Shown piece after piece: positions 44,254 to 52,245 of a stretch of DNA of 64,000 nt. The stretch is from Labrenzia sp. PHM005 (GTDB taxonomy: Bacteria; Pseudomonadota; Alphaproteobacteria; Rhizobiales; Stappiaceae), in assembly GCF_006517275.1 (NCBI RefSeq), contig NZ_CP041191.1, positions 5,141,001 through 5,205,000 on the forward strand, written 5' to 3'. A program made the position numbers and the translations under genes. The notes under the pieces are model-generated. The model ran no database searches and was not told the origin of the DNA. It was given only the letters and a program-made list of their open reading frames with translations. Each line of letters starts with the position of its first letter. The first letter of the stretch is position 1.

Positions 44254-46362
44254 TTAAATGAGGTGTTTCCTCTGCAAATGCTTCAGGATTTTTTCTGTCT
44301 GTTCTGCCGCTATTTTCAGCGCTTCATAAATAACTTCCGCCTTGTCCTCCGGTACGCCGTTTTCCAAATCCATGATCATCAAACGGCGCCATTCCTCAAA
44401 CTGGCGAATGAAAAGGAGATGAAGACTGACAAGAGAATTCAGCCGGGCTTTCGGTTCTGGCAAGAGATATGCGCTATCCGGATCTTCGCTGTCATATTCC
44501 TTATGCAACTCTGCGAGATCATTCCCCGCCATCCCCAAAAACACGACTTTCGTGTCCTCAATCTGTGCGCCCAAAGCCTCTGAGTAATCTGAAATAAGCT
44601 CAACCAAATGCGGATGGTTGTTACCAACCGTTTCTTTCAAAGCAAGCGCCCGCCTTAGCAAGCCAGAATGGAAATCCTTCAGACTTGAACCGGTTGCCTC
44701 GCCATCAGACGGCCCCTTGACGATCGGGCTGATTTTATCGTCAGCTTCTGCAAATTGTGCGGGCGCGTCTTTCTGATCTGGTATCTCCAGAGCGTCTATG
44801 CCGACGGCGCCAATGGGATTTTCGCCAGCATAAGGATCGAACCCTTCTAGCAGCTGGCAAATGGCCGGGTTCACAACAGCAGGCCCCTGTTCCCACAGCT
44901 GCTCAGGTAACGAAATCCGGGCAAATTCCAAGCTGGAATTTGGCTCCGTTCCTAAGAGCCGTTCGTCATACCAGTCCGTCCAGACCTGCCAGTCTTCATT
45001 CCTGGCATCGAGCAATTTCATTGTATCTTTCCAAGATAGGTCGGAAACTCGCGGTATTTGTGATTGATGCCAAAGAGGCCGGCAAGCCAAGTTATTAACT
45101 GTCCGCCCTTCAGCGCCGCTAGCTAAGTCCCGCTCAATCTCGTCAGCGGAGTGATCCGAAGTTGTTGCGGCAAGTTGCAACGCTTCCGCAGCCCTTTGAA
45201 TCATCGTTTCTCTAGACCGGGGAAAGCTACATGAGGCAGCAGTGCAAAGGGCCGCGATGGCATTTCTCGTCGTACCTTCCGCTCTATTCTCAATTAGCCG
45301 TTTCGTGGCCTTTTCTAAGTTCTCGACGATTTTGGGAACCGGCAGATCCGCACTGCGCTCAGGTGCGACGGCTAGTGCGAAAGTGAGCGACACGCCGCGC
45401 AATACATGCAGCAAATCGCAGCCTAAGCTATCGTCCTCAGAATCGCTTAAAATTGATTGGATATAGGGCAGCATCCGCAATGCAGTTCGGGCGGCAAGCG
45501 CGTAGATCACCTTCTCTGAAAATCTAATAATCCGCTTGTCGACATTCATCATAAGAGCAGGTGGTTGGGGCGTGAACTCGTCCGGCCATTTCTCCCGATC
45601 TTGCTCCAAAGACCCCGACGAATGATCCTCTATCAGCTCATAAATTACCGGATTGATCGCCTTTGGTCCCAATGCCCACAGCTTCTCCGGCAACAGCACA
45701 CGGCTAATTTCCAACTCTTCGTTTTCCTGGCGGCCAAAAAGCCGGTCTTCGTACCACTCCGTCCAGACACACCAGTTTGGGCTAAGTGCCAGCAGCGTAT
45801 CGTTTAGGCGCTTCCGGTGGTCTTCAAAGAACTCTGGAATATCAGCCTCCGGCCAAAGAGTTCGGCGCATCAAATAGGTCGCTCTGTTTCCATCTGAGAT
45901 AAATCGCCAGTCATGGTGCAAAGCGGCTTGGGCTGCAGCGGCAGCAGCTGAGGCGTTGAAAGCGGAGACGGCGGCTGTCACTCTTGCCGCTGTGAAAGCA
46001 GCAGTGGCAGCGGCATCGTCGGTGGCAGTCTTGCTGGTTGTGACTGCGGCGTAGTACGCGGCAAGAGCGGCGGCGTCAGCAATTACGTCCGGGGCACAGG
46101 CAGCGATGGCGGCGTCGGTAGGGTTTGGACTTTTGGCTGGATACATGGCCACAGCCCGTGATGCAGCAAGTGCCCGTAACACCGGCAAGAGAATGGTTAT
46201 TGCCCGTTCTTTTGGCTGTTTCTTTAACGCGCTGGACAAAAGCGGCAGGACGCGCATCGCGGCGCGTACGGCGATTGCTATGGAAACACCACGCGGCTGG
46301 GTTTTCAGCCACGTCTCCAATACCTCGTGGTCGAAATCCCCACCTGCCAATCCGCCCGCCAC
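44254..46362 (-). CDS. 702-aa protein with a tandemly duplicated helical unit
   Basis: 702 residues of unknown function. The first 510 are two copies of one unit of about 260 residues: an AARAALRMLPLL-type helix (near residues 29-42 and 287-301), an Ala-rich variable centre, then W(T)(E/D)WYxxRLxG (200-210 and 461-471) and LPExLWxxGPxxxNPxIxxLxE. The two Trp-Thr-Trp-Tyr segments are 261 residues apart. The last 150 residues are a different Glu-rich helical domain (LNSLVSLHLLFIRQFEEW). Start is uncertain (GTG 46362 or TTG 46350). Related W-WTDWY proteins occur in alphaproteobacteria as hypotheticals. It is followed by the small TM gene. Confidence 0.8.
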   Translation of the reverse strand: MAGGLAGGDFDHEVLETWLKTQPRGVSIAIAVRAAMRVLPLLSSALKKQPKERAITILLPVLRALAASRAVAMYPAKSPNPTDAAIAACAPDVIADAAALAAYYAAVTTSKTATDDAAATAAFTAARVTAAVSAFNASAAAAAAQAALHHDWRFISDGNRATYLMRRTLWPEADIPEFFEDHRKRLNDTLLALSPNWCVWTEWYEDRLFGRQENEELEISRVLLPEKLWALGPKAINPVIYELIEDHSSGSLEQDREKWPDEFTPQPPALMMNVDKRIIRFSEKVIYALAARTALRMLPYIQSILSDSEDDSLGCDLLHVLRGVSLTFALAVAPERSADLPVPKIVENLEKATKRLIENRAEGTTRNAIAALCTAASCSFPRSRETMIQRAAEALQLAATTSDHSADEIERDLASGAEGRTVNNLACRPLWHQSQIPRVSDLSWKDTMKLLDARNEDWQVWTDWYDERLLGTEPNSSLEFARISLPEQLWEQGPAVVNPAICQLLEGFDPYAGENPIGAVGIDALEIPDQKDAPAQFAEADDKISPIVKGPSDGEATGSSLKDFHSGLLRRALALKETVGNNHPHLVELISDYSEALGAQIEDTKVVFLGMAGNDLAELHKEYDSEDPDSAYLLPEPKARLNSLVSLHLLFIRQFEEWRRLMIMDLENGVPEDKAEVIYEALKIAAEQTEKILKHLQRKHLI

Positions 46363-46652
46363 TTCACCATCTCACTTTCAGCGAAACTTACAAAATCCAC
46401 CTTTAATTGTATTTTCGCAAAACAACAATCAACTGCATTGCTCGCTCGGCCGCCAAACGGAAACATGTTCGACCATGTGACCCTGGAGGAACTTGTGCTT
46501 CCGGGGTCTTATGCGCCACACAGGTACTGCCATTCCCAAGATTTCAGATGCCGCGTCGCCCGCATGCCTAACAAGTTTAAGTCAGAACATATTGGTTTTT
46601 CGGCCAACTACGGAACGGCAAATTCAACCGGAGGCAGATCCTAGCGGACAAT

Positions 46653-47381
46653 CTAATCCGCACGGCCCTGAGACAGGCGGAACAGCGGATGGCCGGATTG
46701 TTTGCGGGCTTTGACGACCGCGGGAAGAAGCTTTTGATTGATGGAGCGGCCGCAGGCATTGCGCGGCAGAACGGCACGGACAGGATAGTTTTCGTATAAG
46801 TGCCGTTCAAACGCATCTTCAAGACCAGCGAGAACAATGGCTTCATCCGTGGGTGGCTCTGCATAGATAAATGCGTCGATCCGTCCAAGGCGCACTTTGT
46901 TCAACGAGCATTCAATGCAGCTGCTGCCGTCCACAGGAAACGGAAAGAAGTCTATGTGCGCGCTGTCCGTTTCGATTGTTCTCGTCCCATCCGTCAATTG
47001 CGCAAGTGTCAAAGCCGACCCGGCCGCCACGTAGAACTGAAAGGGCACGTTGAACAGGACGGCATCGGAATACATCAGCTTTGCATTGACGAATGGCGTA
47101 TTGCTGTCGTGGAGCAGTGGGATATGCATATCTGCCCGCCCGCTCTCCACATTGATCATGGAACGTGCAAACGGGACGACATCGTTAACAACGTCAACGT
47201 CAGCGAACTCGGCAACGTTTTCTATGAACCGGACCAGACCGCCTTTACCGCCAATATCGGCAAGGCCTGGAAGATCCGCAATGCTCACCCGCCACGTATT
47301 TTCCAATGGACATACGCCAGCGATCGTTTCGGTGTTGGTTAGCGCCAAAATAGCGACCGCCGCTGCGGCTGCACGTATCAC
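46653..47381 (-). CDS. Periplasmic solute-binding-like protein
   Basis: 242 residues from a GTG at 47381 that follows GGAGGGGCAT. A signal peptide is evident (AAAAAVAILALTNTETIAG), then an SBP-like two-lobe pattern (RFIENVAEFADVDVVNDVV, RADMHIPLLHD). Two Cys pairs (SSCIECS, NACG) are unusual for this fold. No transporter genes adjoin it. Ligand unknown. Confidence 0.7.
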   Translation of the reverse strand: MIRAAAAAVAILALTNTETIAGVCPLENTWRVSIADLPGLADIGGKGGLVRFIENVAEFADVDVVNDVVPFARSMINVESGRADMHIPLLHDSNTPFVNAKLMYSDAVLFNVPFQFYVAAGSALTLAQLTDGTRTIETDSAHIDFFPFPVDGSSCIECSLNKVRLGRIDAFIYAEPPTDEAIVLAGLEDAFERHLYENYPVRAVLPRNACGRSINQKLLPAVVKARKQSGHPLFRLSQGRAD

Positions 47382-47461
47382 ATGCCCCTCCTCGGACCCT
47401 TGATGATCTTACACCAAATGCAAGGCCCTACTAGAAGACACACATCTTGTTTATCAAAAGA

Positions 47462-48049
47462 CTATTTTGGAATAATTTCCCGGAGATCTTTGTAAAACAC
47501 AGTTGTGTCGTCGAACCCTTCGTGACTGCCATAGGCATAGTCCGGAATGACGCCGACTTTTATGTAGCCGCATGTGGGATAAAGCTTTTCGGCCCGATCC
47601 CCCGTGACAGTATCAAGAACCAGCAACCAGCGGCCGAGTGATAAAGCCAACCCATCGATGGCCGTCATTAACTTGCGGGCAAGGCCTTTGCGCCGGTGAT
47701 CCGGGTGTACCATGAGTTTGGCAACGTCCGCCCGATGCCGGCCGTTGTCCTGGGGGGCAAGGCACAGCATGACCACGCCAGCAATTTCGGCGCCATCCTT
47801 GGCAACCAACATAAACGCGGTCCCACCGGCAACATCTGCAGCACGTTCCCGCCAGAAAGCTTCGGCCTTTTCCAGCGTCAGTGGCAGGACAAAGCCAATC
47901 CCGGCACCGTCCTCAACGCAATCTTTCAAAAGCTTAGCCAAGTCCGGGACAGCGGCGTCGGCCTCTTCAGCCGAGAGCAAATGAACCGGCCGCTCGGGAA
48001 CAAAGGATGATGCAGCTGGCGTCCTAGAAGAAACGTCAAAAACAGTCAT
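47462..48049 (-). CDS. GNAT family N-acetyltransferase
   Basis: 195 residues from ATG 48049, which overlaps the XRE gene stop (ATGA). The acetyl-CoA motif A region is KLMVHPDHRRKGLARKLMTAI (R-R-K-G-L-A), with a following LVLDTVTGDRAEKLYPTCGY. It acetylates an amine on a small molecule or protein; substrate unknown. It forms a two-gene operon with the regulator. Confidence 0.9.
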   Translation of the reverse strand: MTVFDVSSRTPAASSFVPERPVHLLSAEEADAAVPDLAKLLKDCVEDGAGIGFVLPLTLEKAEAFWRERAADVAGGTAFMLVAKDGAEIAGVVMLCLAPQDNGRHRADVAKLMVHPDHRRKGLARKLMTAIDGLALSLGRWLLVLDTVTGDRAEKLYPTCGYIKVGVIPDYAYGSHEGFDDTTVFYKDLREIIPK

Positions 48050-48609
48050 GGGGTGATCACCGTCAAAAGATAACGCGCGGAATCCGGTCCAGGCGCATGG
48101 TAAGAATTTGGAGAATTCAGACGAAACCGCAGACAATCTCCGGCTTGAAGATCATGACGCTTTTCGCCGAGGGTTACGCAGAGGTTTCCCTCCAACAGCA
48201 CCAGGTGATGTTCCAAATCAGGCAACGGTGGCACGGAATAGGAGATGATGGCGCCGGCCGGCAGAGTTCCCTCGATAACACTGCCGCGAAATCCAGAGAC
48301 GGCAGGTGACACGCTGCGCCTTAAAAATCCTGTTTCCGGATCCTGCCAGACTATCTGATCATGAAGCCCTACTTTGGCATCGTGGGACGCAGGCCCAAAC
48401 CCGAATAACTCCGCCATGGATAGACCAAAAGCTTTGGCCAAGTGCCCCAGCGCCACAGCGGTCGGGCTGGTATCGCCGCGCTCGATCCGGGACAGGGTCG
48501 CCCGGCTAATGTCTGATTTTTCCGCCAGGTCTTCGAGCGACCAATCGCGCGCTTTGCGCAAGTTGCTCAGCCTTCTGGCAAGATTTTCCTGTGTGTCGGC
48601 CACAAGCAC
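48046..48609 (-). CDS. XRE-cupin transcriptional regulator
   Basis: 187 residues: an XRE HTH (residues 9-64, RLSNLRKARDWSLEDLAEKS and SRATLSRIERGDTSP) followed by a cupin domain (LEHHLVLLEGNLCVTLGEKRHDLQAGDCLRF). This arrangement is used for metabolite-responsive repressors such as PuuR-like proteins. It is translationally coupled to the GNAT gene downstream, and a spermidine- or amine-related circuit is possible but not shown. Confidence 0.9.
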   Translation of the reverse strand: MLVADTQENLARRLSNLRKARDWSLEDLAEKSDISRATLSRIERGDTSPTAVALGHLAKAFGLSMAELFGFGPASHDAKVGLHDQIVWQDPETGFLRRSVSPAVSGFRGSVIEGTLPAGAIISYSVPPLPDLEHHLVLLEGNLCVTLGEKRHDLQAGDCLRFRLNSPNSYHAPGPDSARYLLTVITP

Positions 48610-48741
48610 TCCTCATATTTGAGATTTTTCTCATATATGAGAATCGACGTTTTGCATAGTTGAAAATGAATTGCTGTGGCGCCCAATGAATATCTGTTGG
48701 AGGTACCGCCCCGGCCTTGTGCAGAGGCCAAGTCTTTTCCG

Positions 48742-48762
48742 GTCCCGGCTCAAGGCCGGGAC
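48742..48762. repeat. REP-like palindrome, copy E
   Basis: An 8-bp perfect stem GTCCCGGC-tcaag-GCCGGGAC in the gap between the XRE gene and the rhodanese gene. Same loop and composition as the other copies. Confidence 0.7.
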
Positions 48763-48786
48763 GGGAACAGTTTCTCTTTGCGGATG

Positions 48787-49359
48787 TTAAAACATATCCT
48801 CGGCTGTGGTCAGACCCATAACCATCCAGTCCTGCATGCCGCCCCGGTAGTAGAAGATTTTATCGACCGGATAGCCTTCCCGCGCCATTGCCTTGATCGC
48901 GACCGGGCTTTGCGGACAGGCTGGACCGTTGCAAAAGGCAATTACATTCTCAGCCTTTGAACAGTCCCAGCTGCCCTGCCCGCCGCTGCAGCCAAATTCG
49001 TCGAGCCGCATGGCCACTTCGGTATAAGGAATATGCATGCTGCCCGGAATGGTCGCCTGCGTGCGCCATTCCAACGTGCGCATATCGACGACCTTGGCAC
49101 TGCCGGTCTTCAAGGCGTCAATGACTTCCAGTTCACCGACGGGTGTGACACCGGGAACCGGCACCATTGGCTGCAACACGCCGCCAATCAGCGCTGCGTC
49201 GGTTTTGGTTCGCGTGATGTCGACCGCGCCATCCTCTGTCTGGATGGTCACCACCGTATTGTCGCCGGAGATTTTAAGTTCCCCTTCCGCGTTCACTGCG
49301 GCGCCGGTGAACGGCAGCAATAAAACCGCGGCAGTTAGTCCAAGAAGTTGACTGCGCAT
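48787..49359 (-). CDS. Periplasmic rhodanese-like protein
   Basis: 190 residues with a signal peptide (LLLPFTGAAVNAEG) and a rhodanese domain: VVDMRTLEWRTQATIPGSMHIPY, then the active-site loop FCNGPACPQS whose Cys would carry sulfane sulfur. A second Cys pair (GCSG, DCSK) precedes it. It acts in the periplasm, perhaps on sulfide or thiosulfate stress. An AT-rich palindrome sits directly upstream. Confidence 0.88.
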   Translation of the reverse strand: MRSQLLGLTAAVLLLPFTGAAVNAEGELKISGDNTVVTIQTEDGAVDITRTKTDAALIGGVLQPMVPVPGVTPVGELEVIDALKTGSAKVVDMRTLEWRTQATIPGSMHIPYTEVAMRLDEFGCSGGQGSWDCSKAENVIAFCNGPACPQSPVAIKAMAREGYPVDKIFYYRGGMQDWMVMGLTTAEDMF

Positions 49360-49398
49360 TGATATCCTCCCAACTCCATCTCGTGGAGATAAATATAC

Positions 49399-49418
49399 AT
49401 ATTCATATTTTTGAATAT
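49399..49418. promoter_or_regulatory. AT-rich palindrome in the rhodanese promoter
   Basis: An inverted repeat ATATTCA-tatttt-TGAATAT, 40 bases upstream of the rhodanese start. AT-rich repeats of this kind serve sulfur-sensing ArsR-type repressors (BigR/SqrR) at rhodanese and sulfide-oxidation genes. No such regulator gene is in the window. Confidence 0.5.
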
Positions 49419-49461
49419 TTTTTCTTGGGAGGCAAGCAGTGAAGTTACAAATATCAGAAGA

Positions 49462-49495
49462 GCATCCCGGCGCCCGCGATGATCCGCCGGGATGC
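49462..49495 (-). terminator. Terminator-like hairpin after fabF
   Basis: An 11-bp perfect stem (GCATCCCGGCG / CGCCGGGATGC) with a 12-base loop, 19 bases after the fabF stop. On the minus strand it is followed by TCTTCTGATATTTG, only partly T-rich. Confidence 0.6.
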
Positions 49496-49514
49496 CCTGT
49501 TGTTATGTTTGGCC

Positions 49515-50777
49515 TCAGACCCGCGAGAAAACCGCACTGGCGTTGACACCGCCGAACCCGAAACCATTGGTCAAAACATGATCAACCTGGCGGTCGATCG
49601 CTTTGTCCGGCACCAACTCGAACTTGGTCATAGCCTCATCCGGATTGACCAGATTGCGCGACGGCGGCAACTGGCCGGTGGTCAGCGCCTTGACACAGGC
49701 AATGGCTTCGACGGCGCCAGCTGCCCCCAGCAAATGACCGAACATGGATTTTGAGGAAGACACGGCGAGGTCCTTGCCACGTCCCTCAAACAATGTGTTC
49801 AGTGAAGCGACCTCCGCAGCATCCCCGACAGGGGTCGAGGTGGAATGCGCATTGACATAACCAATGTCGGCCGGTGTCAGATTTGCAGTCGCAAGCGCCT
49901 GTTTCATTGCCCGCAATCCGCCTTCACCATCAGCAGGAGACGCGGTGACGTGATGCGCATCGGCCGATGTGCCATACCCCTTAAGCTCCACGAGGATAGT
50001 GGCACCGCGCGCAATGGCGTGCTCATAGTCCTCCAGAATGAGAATACCCGCGCCTTCGCCCATGATGAACCCGTCACGGTCCTGGTCGAACGGCCGGGAT
50101 GCATTGGCTGGATCCTCGTTGCGTTTGGACGACATCGCCTTGGCTGCGCAGAAACCGGCATAAGACACACGATCAATACAGGCTTCCGTGCCGCCGGCGA
50201 CCATGACGTCGGCTTCACCGCTTCGGATGATGCGGGCCGCATCCCCGAGCGCTTGCAAGCTGGCAGCACAGGCAGTCACTGGCGCGCCGATAGGTCCTTT
50301 GAGCCCATGACGGATCGACACTTGGCCGGCGGCCAGATTGGCGAGGAACGACGGCACCAAAAACGGTGACGCCCGGCGCGGACCTTTCTCATCGACAAGG
50401 CGGGTTCCAGCGGTCATCGCCGGAAAGCCGCCAACACCGGTTCCGATGATCGTTCCGGTCCGGTTCTTTTCTTCATCGGTTTCAGGCGACCAACCGGCCT
50501 GAGTCAAAGCTTCACCGGCTGCAGCCAAGGCAAAGTGAATAAACCGGTCGGTCCGCCGTTGTTCGCGGGCATCGAGCGCGGCATTGACATCAAAACCAAG
50601 CGCGTCCTCTTCAATTGTCGGCACTTCGCCGGCAATCTGGCAGGCAAGATCACTGGCATCGAATTTCGTAATGCGCCGGATGCCGTTGGCCCCTTCGACA
50701 ACCCGGCTCCAAAATGCATCTACGCCGGTTCCAATCGGAGACACCACGCCAATCCCCGTCACGACCACTCGTCTCAT
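49515..50777 (-). CDS. fabF: 3-oxoacyl-ACP synthase II (FabF-like)
   Basis: 420 residues from ATG 50777. The condensing-enzyme triad is present: Cys in VTACAASLQAL, His in NAHSTSTPVGD, His in FGHLLGAAGAVE. N-terminal VVVTGIGVVSPIGTG matches FabF. It extends acyl-ACP chains in fatty acid synthesis. It stands alone, without acpP or fabD/G genes, under a palindrome shared with the MarR gene. A second, specialised KAS II beside the main fab locus is likely. Confidence 0.9.
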   Translation of the reverse strand: MRRVVVTGIGVVSPIGTGVDAFWSRVVEGANGIRRITKFDASDLACQIAGEVPTIEEDALGFDVNAALDAREQRRTDRFIHFALAAAGEALTQAGWSPETDEEKNRTGTIIGTGVGGFPAMTAGTRLVDEKGPRRASPFLVPSFLANLAAGQVSIRHGLKGPIGAPVTACAASLQALGDAARIIRSGEADVMVAGGTEACIDRVSYAGFCAAKAMSSKRNEDPANASRPFDQDRDGFIMGEGAGILILEDYEHAIARGATILVELKGYGTSADAHHVTASPADGEGGLRAMKQALATANLTPADIGYVNAHSTSTPVGDAAEVASLNTLFEGRGKDLAVSSSKSMFGHLLGAAGAVEAIACVKALTTGQLPPSRNLVNPDEAMTKFELVPDKAIDRQVDHVLTNGFGFGGVNASAVFSRV

Positions 50778-50803
50778 AATCTCACCTCGCACCTTTCAGT
50801 TGT

Positions 50804-50817
50804 TGTGTAACTACACA
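50804..50817. promoter_or_regulatory. Palindrome in the fabF promoter
   Basis: A perfect 14-bp palindrome TGTGTA-ac-TACACA, 27 bases before the fabF start. It matches the site in front of the MarR gene at 13 of 14 positions outside the two central bases (see that entry). Confidence 0.6.
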
Positions 50818-50870
50818 TTTCAGTTCGAATGTTTGCCCCGACACGCCCCGCAACCTTGATGTTTCCAGCC

Positions 50871-51290
50871 TTAGACCTGCGATAAGCGCTTCAGCAGGCG
50901 GACAGCTGTCAAAAAATCTTCCTCACCTAACAGCTCTCGCACATGCCCCTGGGCCTCCCGCCACAACGGCAGCGCGCTTTCGACCATGGCATTGCCTTGC
51001 CCGGTGATGGTAAACGCCTTGCCTCTTGCATCTTCCGCAGAACGGCTGAGGAGAAGGCCCTTTTTTTCCAAAAGCGCAACATTGCGAACCAGAGTGGTTC
51101 GCTCCATAGACAACCGTTCGGCCAGTTCTGCCGTGGTCAATCCATCGTGCTCGCGTACTGTGACCAGCACCGAAAACTGGCCGGACGTGAATCCGGTCTG
51201 ACGCGCCATCTGATCATAATACCGGCTGACAGAGCGCGCGGCTTTGCGGGCATTGGTTAAAACACAAAGGGAAAAATCATCTTCAGCCAT
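50871..51290 (-). CDS. MarR family transcriptional regulator
   Basis: 139 residues from ATG 51290. It has the MarR winged helix (FSVLVTVREHDGLTTAELAERLS, then TTLVRNVALLEKKGLL and RSAEDARGKAFTIT). It is upstream of fabF on the same strand, and divergent from the HdeD-like gene. Its own start has a palindrome almost identical to that before fabF, so it probably represses both. Confidence 0.9.
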   Translation of the reverse strand: MAEDDFSLCVLTNARKAARSVSRYYDQMARQTGFTSGQFSVLVTVREHDGLTTAELAERLSMERTTLVRNVALLEKKGLLLSRSAEDARGKAFTITGQGNAMVESALPLWREAQGHVRELLGEEDFLTAVRLLKRLSQV

Positions 51291-51300
51291 GACCCTGTAA

Positions 51301-51314
51301 TGTGCATTTACACA
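51301..51314. promoter_or_regulatory. Palindrome at the MarR gene start
   Basis: TGTGCATTTACACA lies 11-24 bases upstream of the MarR ATG. It differs from the fabF site (TGTGTAACTACACA) mainly in the centre. It is in the MarR/HdeD divergent gap. Confidence 0.55.
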
Positions 51315-51419
51315 CTTATTGTCAAGAAGCCCGCTCAAGAACCAATGTCATCAATGCGTTGCGTATTTCCTCCAAACCGGTATCGTCAAGAATGACAGTC
51401 ATGCTTTTAGGAGGGCACG

Positions 51420-51983
51420 ATGGCCGACGCTGTTCAGACTATGGAAGATATGAAAACCAAAATCCAGGAGAACTGGGGCTGGTTTCTGGCCCTCGGCATC
51501 GCATTGGTGCTTGGTGGAATCATTCTGATTGCCGCACCGCTGGCGACCTCGATTGCGGTGACGATCCTGATTGCCGCCGTCCTGTTCGTTGGCGGTTTGG
51601 TGCAGATCTATCACGCCTTCAAAACTCAAGGCACAGCGGCGTTTTTGTGGGATCTAATCACCGGCGTCATCGCTGTCATTGGCGGGATCGTGATTTATGT
51701 AAATCCGCTAGCCGGCACTTTCGCCCTGACCCTGGTGATTGCGGCGATCTTTGCGGCTCAAGGTGTCAGCCAGATCCTGCTGGCCTTCAAGCTGCGCCCG
51801 CATGAAGGCTGGGTCTGGGTGCTGATAGCCGGAGTTGTCTCGCTCGCTGCCGGTATCATGATCTGGATGGATCTTCCAGGCTCAGCTGCCTGGGCACTTG
51901 GTTTGATCGCCGGCATTTCGGTCCTGGTCAACGGCTGGAGTTACATCGCAATCGCCCTGGCCGCCCGCGCTATTAAGTCCTGA
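51420..51983 (+). CDS. HdeD-like membrane protein (DUF308)
   Basis: 187 residues with six short membrane helices in the DUF308 pattern. The N-terminal polar segment (MADAVQTMEDMKTKIQENW) is followed by GWFLALGIALVLGGIILIAAP. HdeD proteins are linked to acid resistance in enterics; in alphaproteobacteria the role is unclear. It has GGAGGGCACG before the ATG. It is divergent from the MarR gene. Confidence 0.87.
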   Translation: MADAVQTMEDMKTKIQENWGWFLALGIALVLGGIILIAAPLATSIAVTILIAAVLFVGGLVQIYHAFKTQGTAAFLWDLITGVIAVIGGIVIYVNPLAGTFALTLVIAAIFAAQGVSQILLAFKLRPHEGWVWVLIAGVVSLAAGIMIWMDLPGSAAWALGLIAGISVLVNGWSYIAIALAARAIKS

Positions 51984-52245
51984 AGCGGTATTTTAGATAG
52001 CAATTATCTGACTACACCCGGCAAGATCCCTTTTGCCGGGACATGGTTTCATGTAGTTTGCCGGTTCGTGAAACTCACAGGCGATGCCTGTCAACCGGCT
52101 TCAAAGCATGATTGCTGTTCTTGGGCGCATGCCCGGACAACCTCATAACAAAGCCCACTGGTGGTGGCCGCCTCCCGCCAGCCGATGACGTTTGCGCGTC
52201 AATGCGCAAGGCAAACTTCAAGAAATACGTCAACGGACGACACTT

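Noticed and set aside
43937..46362. Calling the 702-aa/102-aa pair a phage defence system
   Set aside because: No nuclease, protease, TIR, cyclase or other effector motif is visible and no known defence gene flanks it. Only the layout is suggestive.
46465..46644. Possible 59-codon ORF upstream of the 702-aa gene
   Set aside because: It has no ribosome binding site or recognisable features and no partner, so it is not supported.
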